Positions 56,941 to 64,000 of a DNA stretch of 64,000 bases are shown here, piece after piece; position 1 is the stretch's first letter, and each line of letters opens with the position of its first letter. Origin of the DNA: Aquibacillus albus (GTDB taxonomy: Bacteria > Bacillota > Bacilli > Bacillales > Amphibacillaceae); NCBI RefSeq assembly GCF_016908325.1, contig NZ_JAFBDR010000001.1:306527-370526 (forward strand), written 5' to 3'. Made by a program: the position numbers and the translations under genes. Below the pieces are notes generated by a model that searched no databases, was not told where the DNA came from, and worked only from the letters and a program-made list of their open reading frames with translations.

Positions 56941-56945
56941 TAATT

Positions 56946-57650
56946 TTACTCCTTTTTTATAATTAACATCGAATTTGCATTTTTTTGAAATTCATAAGGC
57001 ACTTTAGTTTCTTCAACGGTACATCCTTTTTTTGCAAGATACCCTTTTATTTTATCTAAATACTCATACCGCTGTCCTTCTAAATCAACTAAAGGAAAGA
57101 TGCGAATTTCCTCTTTAGTGACCCTTAATAATTCATTAATTGTTTTTAGATGAAACTCGTAATCTAAACGATCCGCATACATAAATAGAAAATGTGCAGA
57201 AAGAAGAACATCAAAAGCCTCATCCACAAACGGTAAAGAAGGTAAAGTAACTGGAACGTATCGATCACTCGATTTCACCATGTGATTTGCACAGTCCTTT
57301 AAGGCACGTAAACGATGCTCCCGAAGTCCTTCAATATCTTCAAAATAATCCCATTTATAATTGCTCTTCGCTTTTATCATATGATTCATAGCATGTTCTA
57401 TATCTTGAAGACCTTTTCTTCTTAAATCCTCACCTGAATGGTAATAAGCAATATCACAAGCTGTTACATCTAAACCTAAACTATTTCCAACTGCTGTAAA
57501 AGAACAAGCCCCTGAAGGACAATCTAGTATTTTCTTCCCCTCCAAATCTTCTTTAGAAAGTAAAAACATATCCAAATACTCTTCAAAAGTCCTCCCGATA
57601 AAAATAATTCTTTCTAAATCTAACTTTGTACTTTGCTCAACTCTACTCAC
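56946..57650 (-). CDS. SAM-dependent methyltransferase (first)
   Basis: 234 aa from GTG 57650; the nearer GTG 57659 lies in the Shine-Dalgarno AGAGGTGAG. SAM motif KKILDCPSGACSFTAV and DEAFDVLLSAHFLFMYAD are visible. Directly downstream of the T-box leader. It is the full-length parent form of the deleted copy A. Confidence 0.85.
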   Translation of the reverse strand: MSRVEQSTKLDLERIIFIGRTFEEYLDMFLLSKEDLEGKKILDCPSGACSFTAVGNSLGLDVTACDIAYYHSGEDLRRKGLQDIEHAMNHMIKAKSNYKWDYFEDIEGLREHRLRALKDCANHMVKSSDRYVPVTLPSLPFVDEAFDVLLSAHFLFMYADRLDYEFHLKTINELLRVTKEEIRIFPLVDLEGQRYEYLDKIKGYLAKKGCTVEETKVPYEFQKNANSMLIIKKE

Positions 57651-57676
57651 TAAACTCACCTCTCAGAAATTTTATA

Positions 57677-57952
57677 AATTAAAAAAGGGTTTTCCATCCT
57701 AAAAATAAGGACGGAAAACCCGTGGTGCCACCTTCATTCGCTTATAATAAATATAAACGCGCTCTCATGTACAGAATGAGCTATATACTCATCGATACAC
57801 TGTCTCTTTTATCGGTGAGACTTTCCGCCGAAGCCTACTATTTTTCAGCTTGGTTGCTCAGAAGCCCATTCAACAAAAGTCCCACACTGATTTTCACCAA
57901 CCATCAGCTCTCTAAAGTGTTCTTTCTGTTTACTTCTCTTCATCACTGCAAT
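57677..57952 (-). promoter_or_regulatory. T-box riboswitch, copy B
   Basis: AAGGTGGCACCACGGG (57719-57734), stem I, and a terminator with T-run before the methyltransferases. Nearly identical to copy A, including the probable UGG (Trp) specifier. Confidence 0.92.
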
Positions 57953-58045
57953 TTGTTAATTATATCCAATTGACTGAATGTTATAACAGTTTAAAATATT
58001 AGTCAATACCAAAATATCTTTTTTCACTATTTTTTATTCAACATT

Positions 58046-58068
58046 TGCTCCAGTTAGTTCAATAAATC
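58046..58068 (-). repeat. attC-like site 18
   Basis: GCTCCAGTTAGTTCAATAAATC; the TAA of CTAAC is the stop codon of the GNAT gene. Confidence 0.6.
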
Positions 58069-58512
58069 TTGAGATAATCGAACCATATCCTTGCATTGTA
58101 TACCGTTTTCGAAAATCTCTTCTGGATAGTGCCTAGTGAAAAAATCAATATCAACACCAACAATTCTAAAACCACATTTTTGGTAAAGGGCTAATTGTCC
58201 AATGCTTGAATTTCCAGTTCCGACTTCTATGGTTCTGTATCCTTTTGACTTAGCCATTTCAATTGCATTTATTACTAGTTGTTTCCCCAAGCCTTTACCG
58301 TGCTGGGTTTCTATTACTGCAACATTCACCAATTCCACTGTTTCAGGTCTTGTCGGCAGTAGTACATAAACCCCAATAATTTGAGCATCACTTTCGACTA
58401 CAAAGCATTTTCCTCTTTGTAAATATTCTTCAATGATTGCTCTAGAAGGGTCAGCTAATAGCAACAAATCCATTGGAGGCTCTTCATCTATATTTAGTTT
58501 GCGAATAACCAT
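58054..58512 (-). CDS. GNAT family N-acetyltransferase
   Basis: 152 aa. Acetyl-CoA loop in VIETQHGKGLGKQLVINAIEMAKSKG and AL-YQKCGF near the end are typical. Substrate unknown. GGGGAGAGTATT precedes ATG 58512. Its stop lies within attC-like site 18. Confidence 0.85.
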   Translation of the reverse strand: MVIRKLNIDEEPPMDLLLLADPSRAIIEEYLQRGKCFVVESDAQIIGVYVLLPTRPETVELVNVAVIETQHGKGLGKQLVINAIEMAKSKGYRTIEVGTGNSSIGQLALYQKCGFRIVGVDIDFFTRHYPEEIFENGIQCKDMVRLSQDLLN

Positions 58513-58569
58513 AATACTCTCCCCTAAATAACTTTATTTTTTTCATTTTACCATTTCTTTTTGAACAAA

Positions 58570-58616
58570 AAGGTGCTTGATCCTTCTTGAAGATAAGCAC
58601 CCTTTAATGCAACAAG
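58570..58616 (-). repeat. attC-like site 19
   Basis: Stem GGTGCTT / AAGCACC around a CCTTCTTGAAGA loop, then GCACCCTTTAATGCAACAAG. Confidence 0.75.
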
Positions 58617-58620
58617 AACG

Positions 58621-58950
58621 TTAGCTATTTTCGGAGACACTTAATAACTCTAACTTCAATAATTCAATTAGGTAGCCTCCGTCTTTAATAGACAATACAC
58701 TATTTTTCTGTTCAGGCTGCCAGCCTTCAGCAATAAAATAGTTTATCAATGCATTACACACACTTGGTTTATGAAGGTTAACTGACCAATTTTCCTTCCA
58801 GTCAAAATAAACTTCAAAGTAGGTTGATTTATATTTAGAAGAGTAAACTCTAATTTTAACCTTATCTTTTGAAGGGTCTTCGTTAACAACATACAAAAAT
58901 GATTTGTCTTCTATTTGTAGCTTTCTAAGTTCCTTCTTGTTTACTTTCAT
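58621..58950 (-). CDS. hypothetical protein
   Basis: 109 aa from ATG 58950, 8 bases after AAGGTG; the longer frame to 59001 would run into site 20. Contains KNELRKLQIEDKSFLY-like charged and WYSSKYKSTYFEVYFDW-like segments. Family unknown. Confidence 0.6.
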   Translation of the reverse strand: MKVNKKELRKLQIEDKSFLYVVNEDPSKDKVKIRVYSSKYKSTYFEVYFDWKENWSVNLHKPSVCNALINYFIAEGWQPEQKNSVLSIKDGGYLIELLKLELLSVSENS

Positions 58951-58977
58951 CCCTACTACACCTTCCCGTATAACAGT

Positions 58978-59018
58978 CGAGCCATTGTTCCAGATATGCA
59001 CCCGTTAGCACAACAAGC
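58978..59018 (-). repeat. attC-like site 20
   Basis: CGAGCCATTGTTCCAGATATGCACCCGTTAGCACAACAAGC; ATTGTTCC and CACAACAAG flank the core. Confidence 0.75.
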
Positions 59019-59399
59019 TTATATGAAATAATTAGTTCCCTTTATTGACATCACTTCAATATCAGAACAGTAAAAATGAAGAGTATCTCCTTCAAAGTCA
59101 ATAACTTCATACCTTTTATTTTCCCAACCTCTATCTTCAATGTCCTGAATTTTTATTGATATTTGATGATATGGACCACCACTTTCAAAACGGATATTTT
59201 CTGGATTATGAAAGTGGAAATTTGAAAGAAACTTATTACCGTCTTCATCTTCAATAACAAATTCAATTTCAAGTAAGGATTTGTTTTCTTCAAATTCTTT
59301 GTAATAAGAAACAGAGAAGGCAGTTATAAGCTTAATGTTTATTAGAGAAAAATCTTGAACTTCATTTGTAATTAGTTCGACGTTTTTTATCATTTTCAT
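59019..59399 (-). CDS. hypothetical protein, immunity-like
   Basis: 126 aa. Beta-rich with LLEIEFVIEDEDGNKFLSNFHFHNPENIRFE and a late LHFYCSDIEVMSIKGT. Resembles small Bacillus immunity proteins in size and style, not assignable to a family. Shine-Dalgarno AAGGTGATG; ATG 59399 or 59402. Confidence 0.55.
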   Translation of the reverse strand: MKMIKNVELITNEVQDFSLINIKLITAFSVSYYKEFEENKSLLEIEFVIEDEDGNKFLSNFHFHNPENIRFESGGPYHQISIKIQDIEDRGWENKRYEVIDFEGDTLHFYCSDIEVMSIKGTNYFI

Positions 59400-59420
59400 C
59401 ACCTTATTTTATTTCTTTGT

Positions 59421-59451
59421 TCAGCATTCGCTCTCGTTTGTTGAATAACTA
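59421..59451 (-). repeat. attC-like site 21
   Basis: TCAGCATTCGCTCTCGTTTGTTGAATAACT; the core CTCTCGTTTG is diverged. Confidence 0.55.
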
Positions 59452-59880
59452 CGGTTTACCTATTACTGGATAAACATAAGTTATATCCTCTAATTCTTTA
59501 ATCAAGGCATCTAAATATGATTGATTTGATACAAATTCGAAGGTTAATACTGCACCACTTCCTGCTGGATAACAAGTCTCTCCAGACCATTCTATATGAC
59601 CTAACTTATCCATTTCACCTTCAAAATGTATAAAGCTATCTAGATTTTTCAAAATAGCCTTTCCTGATAAATTTCTACTCATTAACTTCAAGTCATTTAC
59701 AAAATCCCTAATGTCATCTGTTCTTAAACTTGCGTTAAAATTAACATTATAGCCAGGTATTTCAACTTTCACATTTGAAACAACCCAGTTTCCATCCCAA
59801 TAATCAGAACTGTTCGGATATTCACGACCTTTGACATCAATTTCTACTTTAGTTTTCTCTCCTAACAGATGGAACTTCAT
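59449..59880 (-). CDS. possible WapI-type immunity protein
   Basis: 143 aa from ATG 59880, fixed by AGAGGTGG. Beta-rich; YWDGNWVVSNVKVEIPGYNVNF, LRTDDIRDFVNDLKL and an aromatic/acidic end resemble WapI family immunity proteins, which neutralise contact-dependent toxins. This is a weak family call; no cognate toxin is in the window. Confidence 0.45.
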   Translation of the reverse strand: MKFHLLGEKTKVEIDVKGREYPNSSDYWDGNWVVSNVKVEIPGYNVNFNASLRTDDIRDFVNDLKLMSRNLSGKAILKNLDSFIHFEGEMDKLGHIEWSGETCYPAGSGAVLTFEFVSNQSYLDALIKELEDITYVYPVIGKP

Positions 59881-59928
59881 CTTACCACCTCTAACTTTCA
59901 ACCTTTTAACTTATCCCTTATTCCACAT

Positions 59929-59984
59929 AACTGCCATTTAACACAATAGAAGCTGCCTGATCGACAACTCCCTGTTCAACTTTT
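59929..59984 (-). repeat. attC-like site 22, left half
   Basis: AACTGCCATTTAACACAATAGAAGCTGCCTGATCGACAACTCCC; site interrupted by a group II intron. Same subfamily as sites 14 and 28. Confidence 0.7.
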
Positions 59985-60651
59985 GTTAACAATAGGTAAG
60001 CATTTGAAGTTATCTCCAGCTTTTCCCCTGCTCCACACGAAATGTGACAGTTTCCCGTCATTTCGCGCTCCATCTAACGGTATGTACTTAGACTATAAGT
60101 TCCTCGTTACCCTTATACTCGAAGATGTCTATAAAGCTTCGTGTTTAGAGCTCGCACTGCGAAAAATCTCGCATTCCTACCCGGTCGGTGCGATGAACGC
60201 TTGGAAAATAATCATTCCATTCGCTAGACTTGGGACTGTTCCTCCACTTCCATTACAGAAGGTTCTTCGGTCGTACCCCTACCCTCACAAGGATGAATGC
60301 TTTTCGACTCTCGTCTTATAGCGAACGTTTCGAGTGACAGCTCTTGATTCAACGTTCCTTGCTTTCCAAGTACCTTACAACGTAGCTATCCATTCTAGAT
60401 GTAGGTGCTTCCTGTAAGCCTGTGAGCTTGATACCGCCTTTGTTCGGTATAGTCTAGCTTTCCTTCTGCCGAATCTACCTGTGCTCCACACCCATGACCT
60501 GGCAACCATGACGCATGCAGGAGTATTGATGGGATTGTTTCAGGAAACATGGTTCCTTCATTCCAATCCTCCGTTGTAAAGTGGAAATTTATCTGGTAAA
60601 CTTCCTGCCTTTCGCGCTAGATGCACTTATAGCAGAACTTGTCGCGCGCAC
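59985..60651 (-). mobile_element. ORF-less group II intron
   Basis: Read on the minus strand it begins GTGCGCGCGAC, as group II introns begin with GUGYG, and ends near CTTACCTATTGTTAAC. Domain V is clear at 60027-60070: GAGCGCGAAATG, ACGG-GAAA-CTGT upper stem with GAAA tetraloop, CA bulge, CATTTCGTG. The ends pair in the expected way and the whole is about 667 nt. No reverse transcriptase is encoded here, so it would need one in trans. Exact 3' end is uncertain by a few bases. Its length is larger than group IIC; class IIB-like is more likely. Confidence 0.75.
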
Positions 60652-60668
60652 CCGTTTGTTGAAGATTA
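60652..60668 (-). repeat. attC-like site 22, right half
   Basis: CCGTTTGTTGAAG continuing into the next cassette; the GTGC of the core overlaps the intron start. Confidence 0.6.
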
Positions 60669-60670
60669 AA

Positions 60671-60913
60671 TCATTTCCAGTTTCTAATTTCCCTTTCAAT
60701 AAATTTAATTACACTATGAGAACCTATAAAATCAACAATTTTATTTCCATTATCAGTCTTCTTTATGTTACACACTGCCACTTTATTTTCATTTATATAA
60801 ACTGAATACAAAGTGAATATATCATCAATAGAGTATAAATAACCTCTATAAATGTCATCTTTTTCGTCAGCGATATTCTCTATCTCTTCAAGGGTTACTT
60901 CTGGAATAGGCAT
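60671..60913 (-). CDS. hypothetical protein
   Basis: 80 aa from ATG 60913, 6 bases after GGGGGA. Beta-rich and acidic; EVTLEEIENIADEKDD and VYINENKVAVCNIKKT. Family unknown. Small soluble cassette protein. Confidence 0.6.
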   Translation of the reverse strand: MPIPEVTLEEIENIADEKDDIYRGYLYSIDDIFTLYSVYINENKVAVCNIKKTDNGNKIVDFIGSHSVIKFIEREIRNWK

Positions 60914-60941
60914 AAACATTCCCCCTTAAAATTTTAGACAT

Positions 60942-60983
60942 TTTAATTCTTGAATTAAAGCTCCAGTTTGTTGAACAACCTTG
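60942..60983 (-). repeat. attC-like site 23
   Basis: TTCTTGAATTAAAGCTCCAGTTTGTTGAACAACC; short form lacking the distal half. Confidence 0.55.
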
Positions 60984-61373
60984 TTATTTTATTTCAACAT
61001 CTTCTTCATTAAAATTGTTTATTTTTGATTCTAAAACCTCTCCACTTCTAGTGTCGATATATACTACTGCATAACCATCGTTAGAAAAGTTGATTGTTAC
61101 TGCATATTTATCATCATTTATTATTTCAGTTGTTAATTGGTTATCATAGATTCTGTTCTCCATGTAAGGAGATACTGTATCTTTTCCTATTTTAGCGGCT
61201 TCTTCTTGCGAGACTTGAGGCATTGCCATTAGTTTATACCCACTAAAAATAACCACAACCCCAATAAGAACATAAAATAATATTTTGTTAAATATTTGTT
61301 TTCTCAATACGATTACAAATAAAGAGGCGATAACAACTAAAATTAAGATAGCTATCCAACCCAGCACTTGCAC
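60984..61373 (-). CDS. membrane-anchored hypothetical protein
   Basis: 129 aa with two membrane helices (about 3-23 and 32-50) and an outside C-terminal part (AAKIGKDTVSPYMENRI, DGYAVVYIDTRSGEVLESKI) that is PepSY-like. GTG 61373 start; GGGGTGT upstream. Function unknown. Confidence 0.65.
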   Translation of the reverse strand: MQVLGWIAILILVVIASLFVIVLRKQIFNKILFYVLIGVVVIFSGYKLMAMPQVSQEEAAKIGKDTVSPYMENRIYDNQLTTEIINDDKYAVTINFSNDGYAVVYIDTRSGEVLESKINNFNEEDVEIK

Positions 61374-61404
61374 TCTTACACCCCATTCCCCAATTTCAAC
61401 TAAT

Positions 61405-61473
61405 TACTTTCCTTTACTTCAACAAATAAAGTGAACAAGCTTTTTAAGCATTCGCCACCCGTTTGTTAGTAAG
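61405..61473 (-). repeat. attC-like site 24
   Basis: TTACTTCAACAAATAAAGTGAACAAGCTTTTTAAGCATTCGCCACCCGTTTGTTAGTAAG. Confidence 0.7.
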
Positions 61474-61662
61474 TTATGATATCATTACACTAACTAAAGA
61501 GTACATTATGAGCGTAAACGTAATTGTAATCCAAGCTGTATTTCCAGCGATATTTTCATCACCATCTTTTATTTTCAATGCTAGACCTACACTATTTAAA
61601 ACTAAAACAATACATAATATAGGCATTAGATATACCGCAACCCATTGCAATATGCCAATCAT
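61474..61662 (-). CDS. small two-helix membrane protein
   Basis: 62 aa with helices at about 5-27 and 43-60. AGGGAGAATAAAA precedes the ATG. Family unknown; no toxin-like basic tail is seen. It stops where site 24 begins. Confidence 0.65.
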   Translation of the reverse strand: MIGILQWVAVYLMPILCIVLVLNSVGLALKIKDGDENIAGNTAWITITFTLIMYSLVSVMIS

Positions 61663-61689
61663 TTTTATTCTCCCTTTTTATGTGTTCCT

Positions 61690-61830
61690 TTTCAACATTT
61701 CTGCCATTAATTACAATATCTTTAAATTAATATTAACATAATATTCCATTTAACTTTTTTAAATTCAAAAAAAGGACCGCCACGATTGACGATCATCTTG
61801 TTCAGCACTTGCCCCCTTTAGCGAAACAAG
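61690..61830 (-). repeat. attC-like site 25 (long form)
   Basis: CTGCCATTAATTACAATATC, then a block shared with site 17 (AACATAATATTCCATTTAA ... GACCGCCACGATTGACGATCATC), then GCCCCCTTTAGCGAAACAAG. Confidence 0.65.
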
Positions 61831-61959
61831 TTATTTCTTACGACGATACTTCTTCCAATAAACAATTAAAACACAAATAATAAATATGATAGGAAATCCA
61901 ATGACCCACACCCACATAGCATAATGATAAATAACTATATCAACCCCAAAATCTAACAC
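61831..61959 (-). CDS. small membrane protein (42 aa)
   Basis: GTG 61959 to TAA 61831. One helix WVWVIGFPIIFIICVLIVYW flanked by a Lys/Arg-rich end (KKYRRKK). The start is weakly supported (G-run adjacent, no spaced Shine-Dalgarno). Family unknown; a toxin-like role is possible but not shown. Confidence 0.5.
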   Translation of the reverse strand: MLDFGVDIVIYHYAMWVWVIGFPIIFIICVLIVYWKKYRRKK

Positions 61960-61973
61960 CCCCAGTTAAACAT

Positions 61974-61996
61974 AAGCACCTTTTACTTTATAAAGA
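61974..61996 (-). repeat. attC-like site 26
   Basis: AAGCACCTTTTACTTTATAAAG; diverged core overlapping the HAD gene stop. Confidence 0.45.
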
Positions 61997-62668
61997 ATTA
62001 TCAAACAACAATGTCAACTCATCAAGACTATGTATTACTTTTACATTTGCATGTGTTGTGTTATTTTTTCGATTTAACCATATTCCAATCATCCCTGCAT
62101 TTTTACTTCCTATTGCGTCAGTTTCAAGTCTATCACCTATATAATAACTCTTATGTACTTGAACATTTGCTTGAACACATGCTTTTTGAAAGATAGTCGG
62201 ATTCGGATTAGACACTCCTATTTCACTTGAAGTAATAATACAATCAAAATAATTATGTATCCCTGTACTTTTTAATTTTTCTAACTGTTGATTATAATCA
62301 CCGTTACTAATAATTCCAAGGTGAAGTCCTTGTTGGTTTAATCGTTTTAAGCAAGGAATTACGTCTTTATAAGCAGACCAATTTCTTTTATATAAATGCA
62401 AATAATTTTCGAATTTGCTGTCTGCTTGTTCGTTGTTTAAATGATGTCCAAACAAATCTTTTATTCGCATTCTTCTTTGTTCCTGGAAGGATAATTCTTT
62501 TGTTAAGAACTTTTCAAAATATTTTTTTGATAAGTTATACCATAAGTCAATAAATTCAGCTTCAGTAAGTTCTAACTCGTTCCCCAAATTCTTATAAAAA
62601 TCAATTGTTTCCATTTTTTCTGCTCGATCATGGTCAAGTAAGGTTCCATCTATGTCGAAAAATATCAC
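61988..62668 (-). CDS. HAD family hydrolase
   Basis: 226 aa, YjjG/HAD-IA type. Motif I IFFDIDGTLLDHD, motif II SNGDYNQQLEKLK and motif IV GDRLETDAIGSKNAG are all present, with a helical cap between. Phosphatase with unknown substrate. Start is GTG 62668, GGGAGAG upstream. Confidence 0.88.
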   Translation of the reverse strand: MIFFDIDGTLLDHDRAEKMETIDFYKNLGNELELTEAEFIDLWYNLSKKYFEKFLTKELSFQEQRRMRIKDLFGHHLNNEQADSKFENYLHLYKRNWSAYKDVIPCLKRLNQQGLHLGIISNGDYNQQLEKLKSTGIHNYFDCIITSSEIGVSNPNPTIFQKACVQANVQVHKSYYIGDRLETDAIGSKNAGMIGIWLNRKNNTTHANVKVIHSLDELTLLFDNSL

Positions 62669-62731
62669 TATACTACTCTCCCTCTGCTCCCATTTATGTA
62701 AATCATTTCTTAATTAATTCTTCGCTTGTTA

Positions 62732-62808
62732 CCTATCCTGACCGTACTTCAATAAGTAGAAGAGCAATCCCTGTTGTTCAAGGATTGCGCCCGTTAGTGA
62801 AATTTCAC
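62732..62808 (-). repeat. attC-like site 27 (full)
   Basis: CTATCCTGACCGTACTTCAATAAG, stem GCAATCC / GGATTGC around CTGTTGTTCAA, then GCGCCCGTTAGTGAAATTTC. Confidence 0.75.
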
Positions 62809-62817
62809 ATCGACAAT

Positions 62818-62982
62818 TCAATAAATAATATTAGGAAAGAGAATAGTTAAAAATAATCCAAAAAACATAAATACTACATATTTTTTCTTGTTTGTTCCTT
62901 CTCTTAATTCCCAAAGACTAGTTGTTACTAAATATAAACCAACTAATATAGATATTGTTTGCACTATCTCCATAAAATTCAT
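62818..62982 (-). CDS. small membrane protein (54 aa)
   Basis: ATG 62982 after GGGGAGGA, stop 62818. Two hydrophobic helices (about 5-20 and 35-52) separated by ELREGTNKKKY. Family unknown. Between sites 27 and 28, hence a full cassette. Confidence 0.65.
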   Translation of the reverse strand: MNFMEIVQTISILVGLYLVTTSLWELREGTNKKKYVVFMFFGLFLTILFPNIIY

Positions 62983-63029
62983 AGTATCCTCCCCTTTTAA
63001 AACTGTTCACAATAATTTCCTATATTTTC

Positions 63030-63112
63030 ATTACTAAACTATCCTTAACAAATTTGGCGCTGCGGCACTGACAACTCCTTATTGAATATTCGCATCCCGA
63101 TAGTTTAATAAG
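63030..63112 (-). repeat. attC-like site 28 (full)
   Basis: CTAAACTATCCTTAACAAA, then GGCGCTGCGGCACTGACAACTCC, then GCATCCCGATAGTTTAATAAG. Shares GCTGC-N5-GACAACTCC with sites 14 and 22. Confidence 0.75.
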
Positions 63113-63171
63113 TGATAAGTTTCTATTAGCTGGCTTAGAACAAAATCCTCTTTTTATTTATGGTATCGTTG

Positions 63172-63261
63172 TTAGTGTTTATTACTATTATCAGGAGGTG
63201 AATTATTGCTTGAAAAGCTACCAATAACACCAATGATTATTCCTTTACACATAATTATAAA
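63172..63261 (-). pseudogene. cassette gene truncated by IS21
   Basis: Short minus-strand frame ending KGIIIGVIGSFSSNNSPPDNSNKH then TAA; its 5' part is cut at the IS21 end. Hydrophobic, so probably a membrane protein. Confidence 0.4.
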
Positions 63262-63271
63262 TGTCAATTAG

Positions 63272-63318
63272 AAAATGTACATTTTTGATCACTTTAGAAT
63301 GTACATATTTGTTCACAA
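63272..63318. repeat. IS21 terminal direct repeats
   Basis: AAAATGTACATTTTTGATCAC and GAATGTACATATTTGTTCAC in tandem. Confidence 0.7.
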
Positions 63319-63366
63319 GCGAGTTGTATTTTCCCCCAACCGTAAGGTTTGGCTGGGGGAGATATC

Positions 63367-63681
63367 TTATAAAAACGGAATATTAGCTGGTCCATCTGCT
63401 AGGCGATCTTTTTCTTCTTTTAACTCTGAATTCTCTCGTTTCAACTCACTTATTTCCTCTAATAATCTTGATATTTTCGTTGTATCATCTATCCCTTCTT
63501 CATATGCTGTACCTTTCCATCTGCACCAATCATTAAATGCATAAAGATCACTTTCATTTACTTGATAATGGATTTCCCTGATAGGTGAAGCGTTTAGCCA
63601 TTCTTCAACTAATGTCTCATCACATTTGACTCCGTATGAACGAAAGAACTTTATAGTTTTTTGTAGTACCAAATTGGTCAT
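63367..63681 (-). CDS. IS21-associated accessory protein
   Basis: 104 aa. Helical with an acidic/basic coiled coil (LLEEISELKRENSELKEEKD). Small ORFs of this type lie after istB in several Bacillaceae IS21 elements from memory; function unknown. AAGGAGAAAATT precedes the ATG; 15 bp after istB. Confidence 0.6.
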   Translation of the reverse strand: MTNLVLQKTIKFFRSYGVKCDETLVEEWLNASPIREIHYQVNESDLYAFNDWCRWKGTAYEEGIDDTTKISRLLEEISELKRENSELKEEKDRLADGPANIPFL

Positions 63682-63695
63682 ATTTAATTTTCTCC

Positions 63696-64000
<305 letters not shown>

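Noticed and set aside
59983..60321. 112-aa plus-strand frame within the intron
   Set aside because: It is antisense to the intron, lacks a start signal and has no similarity to maturases.
59985..60651. Intron as a group IIC-attC intron
   Set aside because: The target fits but the element is about 667 nt without ORF, longer than typical group IIC ribozymes; class left open.
47000..63000. CRISPR array
   Set aside because: The repeats are diverged, folded, irregularly spaced and separated by genes, with no cas genes.
45000..63100. Repeats as ordinary rho-independent terminators
   Set aside because: Most lack a T-run after the stem and share conserved end boxes outside the stem, which terminators do not need.
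43756..63120. Prophage or ICE
   Set aside because: No structural, packaging, relaxase or conjugation genes were seen.

Overview
The window looks like chromosome of a low-GC, spore-forming Bacillaceae, probably near Oceanobacillus or Virgibacillus. Gene order follows the Bacillus subtilis aspB-asnS-dnaD-nth-ponA-recU-ypp...-cotD-ypsA-gpsB-rnpB-ypsC region. There are spore genes (sspM, cotD), a B-type RNase P RNA, many GTG/TTG starts with strong GGAGG ribosome binding sites, and AT-rich spacers. The genus is inference; no 16S gene is present.

1-31.9 kb is ordinary Bacillaceae backbone: translation (asnS), replication and repair (dnaD, nth, recU), cell wall (ponA, gpsB, an NlpC/P60 hydrolase), spore proteins, rnpB, a type III polyketide synthase with its methyltransferase, cspD, thyA-dfrA, a two-tatA/tatC locus, a yolD gene behind two LexA boxes, and msrAB. 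31.9-42.0 kb holds metabolic genes (a Rieske oxidoreductase, a glycosyltransferase, a LysM/GH18 spore-type hydrolase, a double-module UxaA-like dehydratase with a cre-like site). 42.4-43.5 kb is a XerS-type tyrosine recombinase.

43.7-63.2 kb is the exceptional part. About 25 small genes, all on the minus strand, are separated by about 28 copies of a degenerate repeat. Read in the gene direction, a gene stop is followed by a box like CTAACGGGTGC, then two complementary arms around a GAACAAG-like loop, then a box like GCAGTTTAG, then the next gene. Core boxes, hairpin arms, polarity and one-gene-per-repeat layout match integron gene cassettes with attC sites. Cargo also fits: immunity-like and CPCC proteins, lipoproteins, small membrane proteins, a GNAT, a nucleotidyltransferase, a MntA/HepT pair with broken HepT, a HEAT-like protein, a P-loop kinase and a HAD phosphatase. 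Two cassettes carry related T-box-controlled methyltransferase-tautomerase modules, one internally deleted. One repeat is split by an ORF-less group II intron of about 0.67 kb with a clear domain V. A degraded ISL3 transposase and an IS21 element (running off the right edge) have entered the array.

By integron logic the array's leading end, and any dedicated integrase, should lie to the right, at or beyond the IS21 element and outside this window. The XerS-like recombinase is at the trailing end and its involvement is unproven. Whether this array type is already described in Bacillota cannot be decided from the sequence alone.
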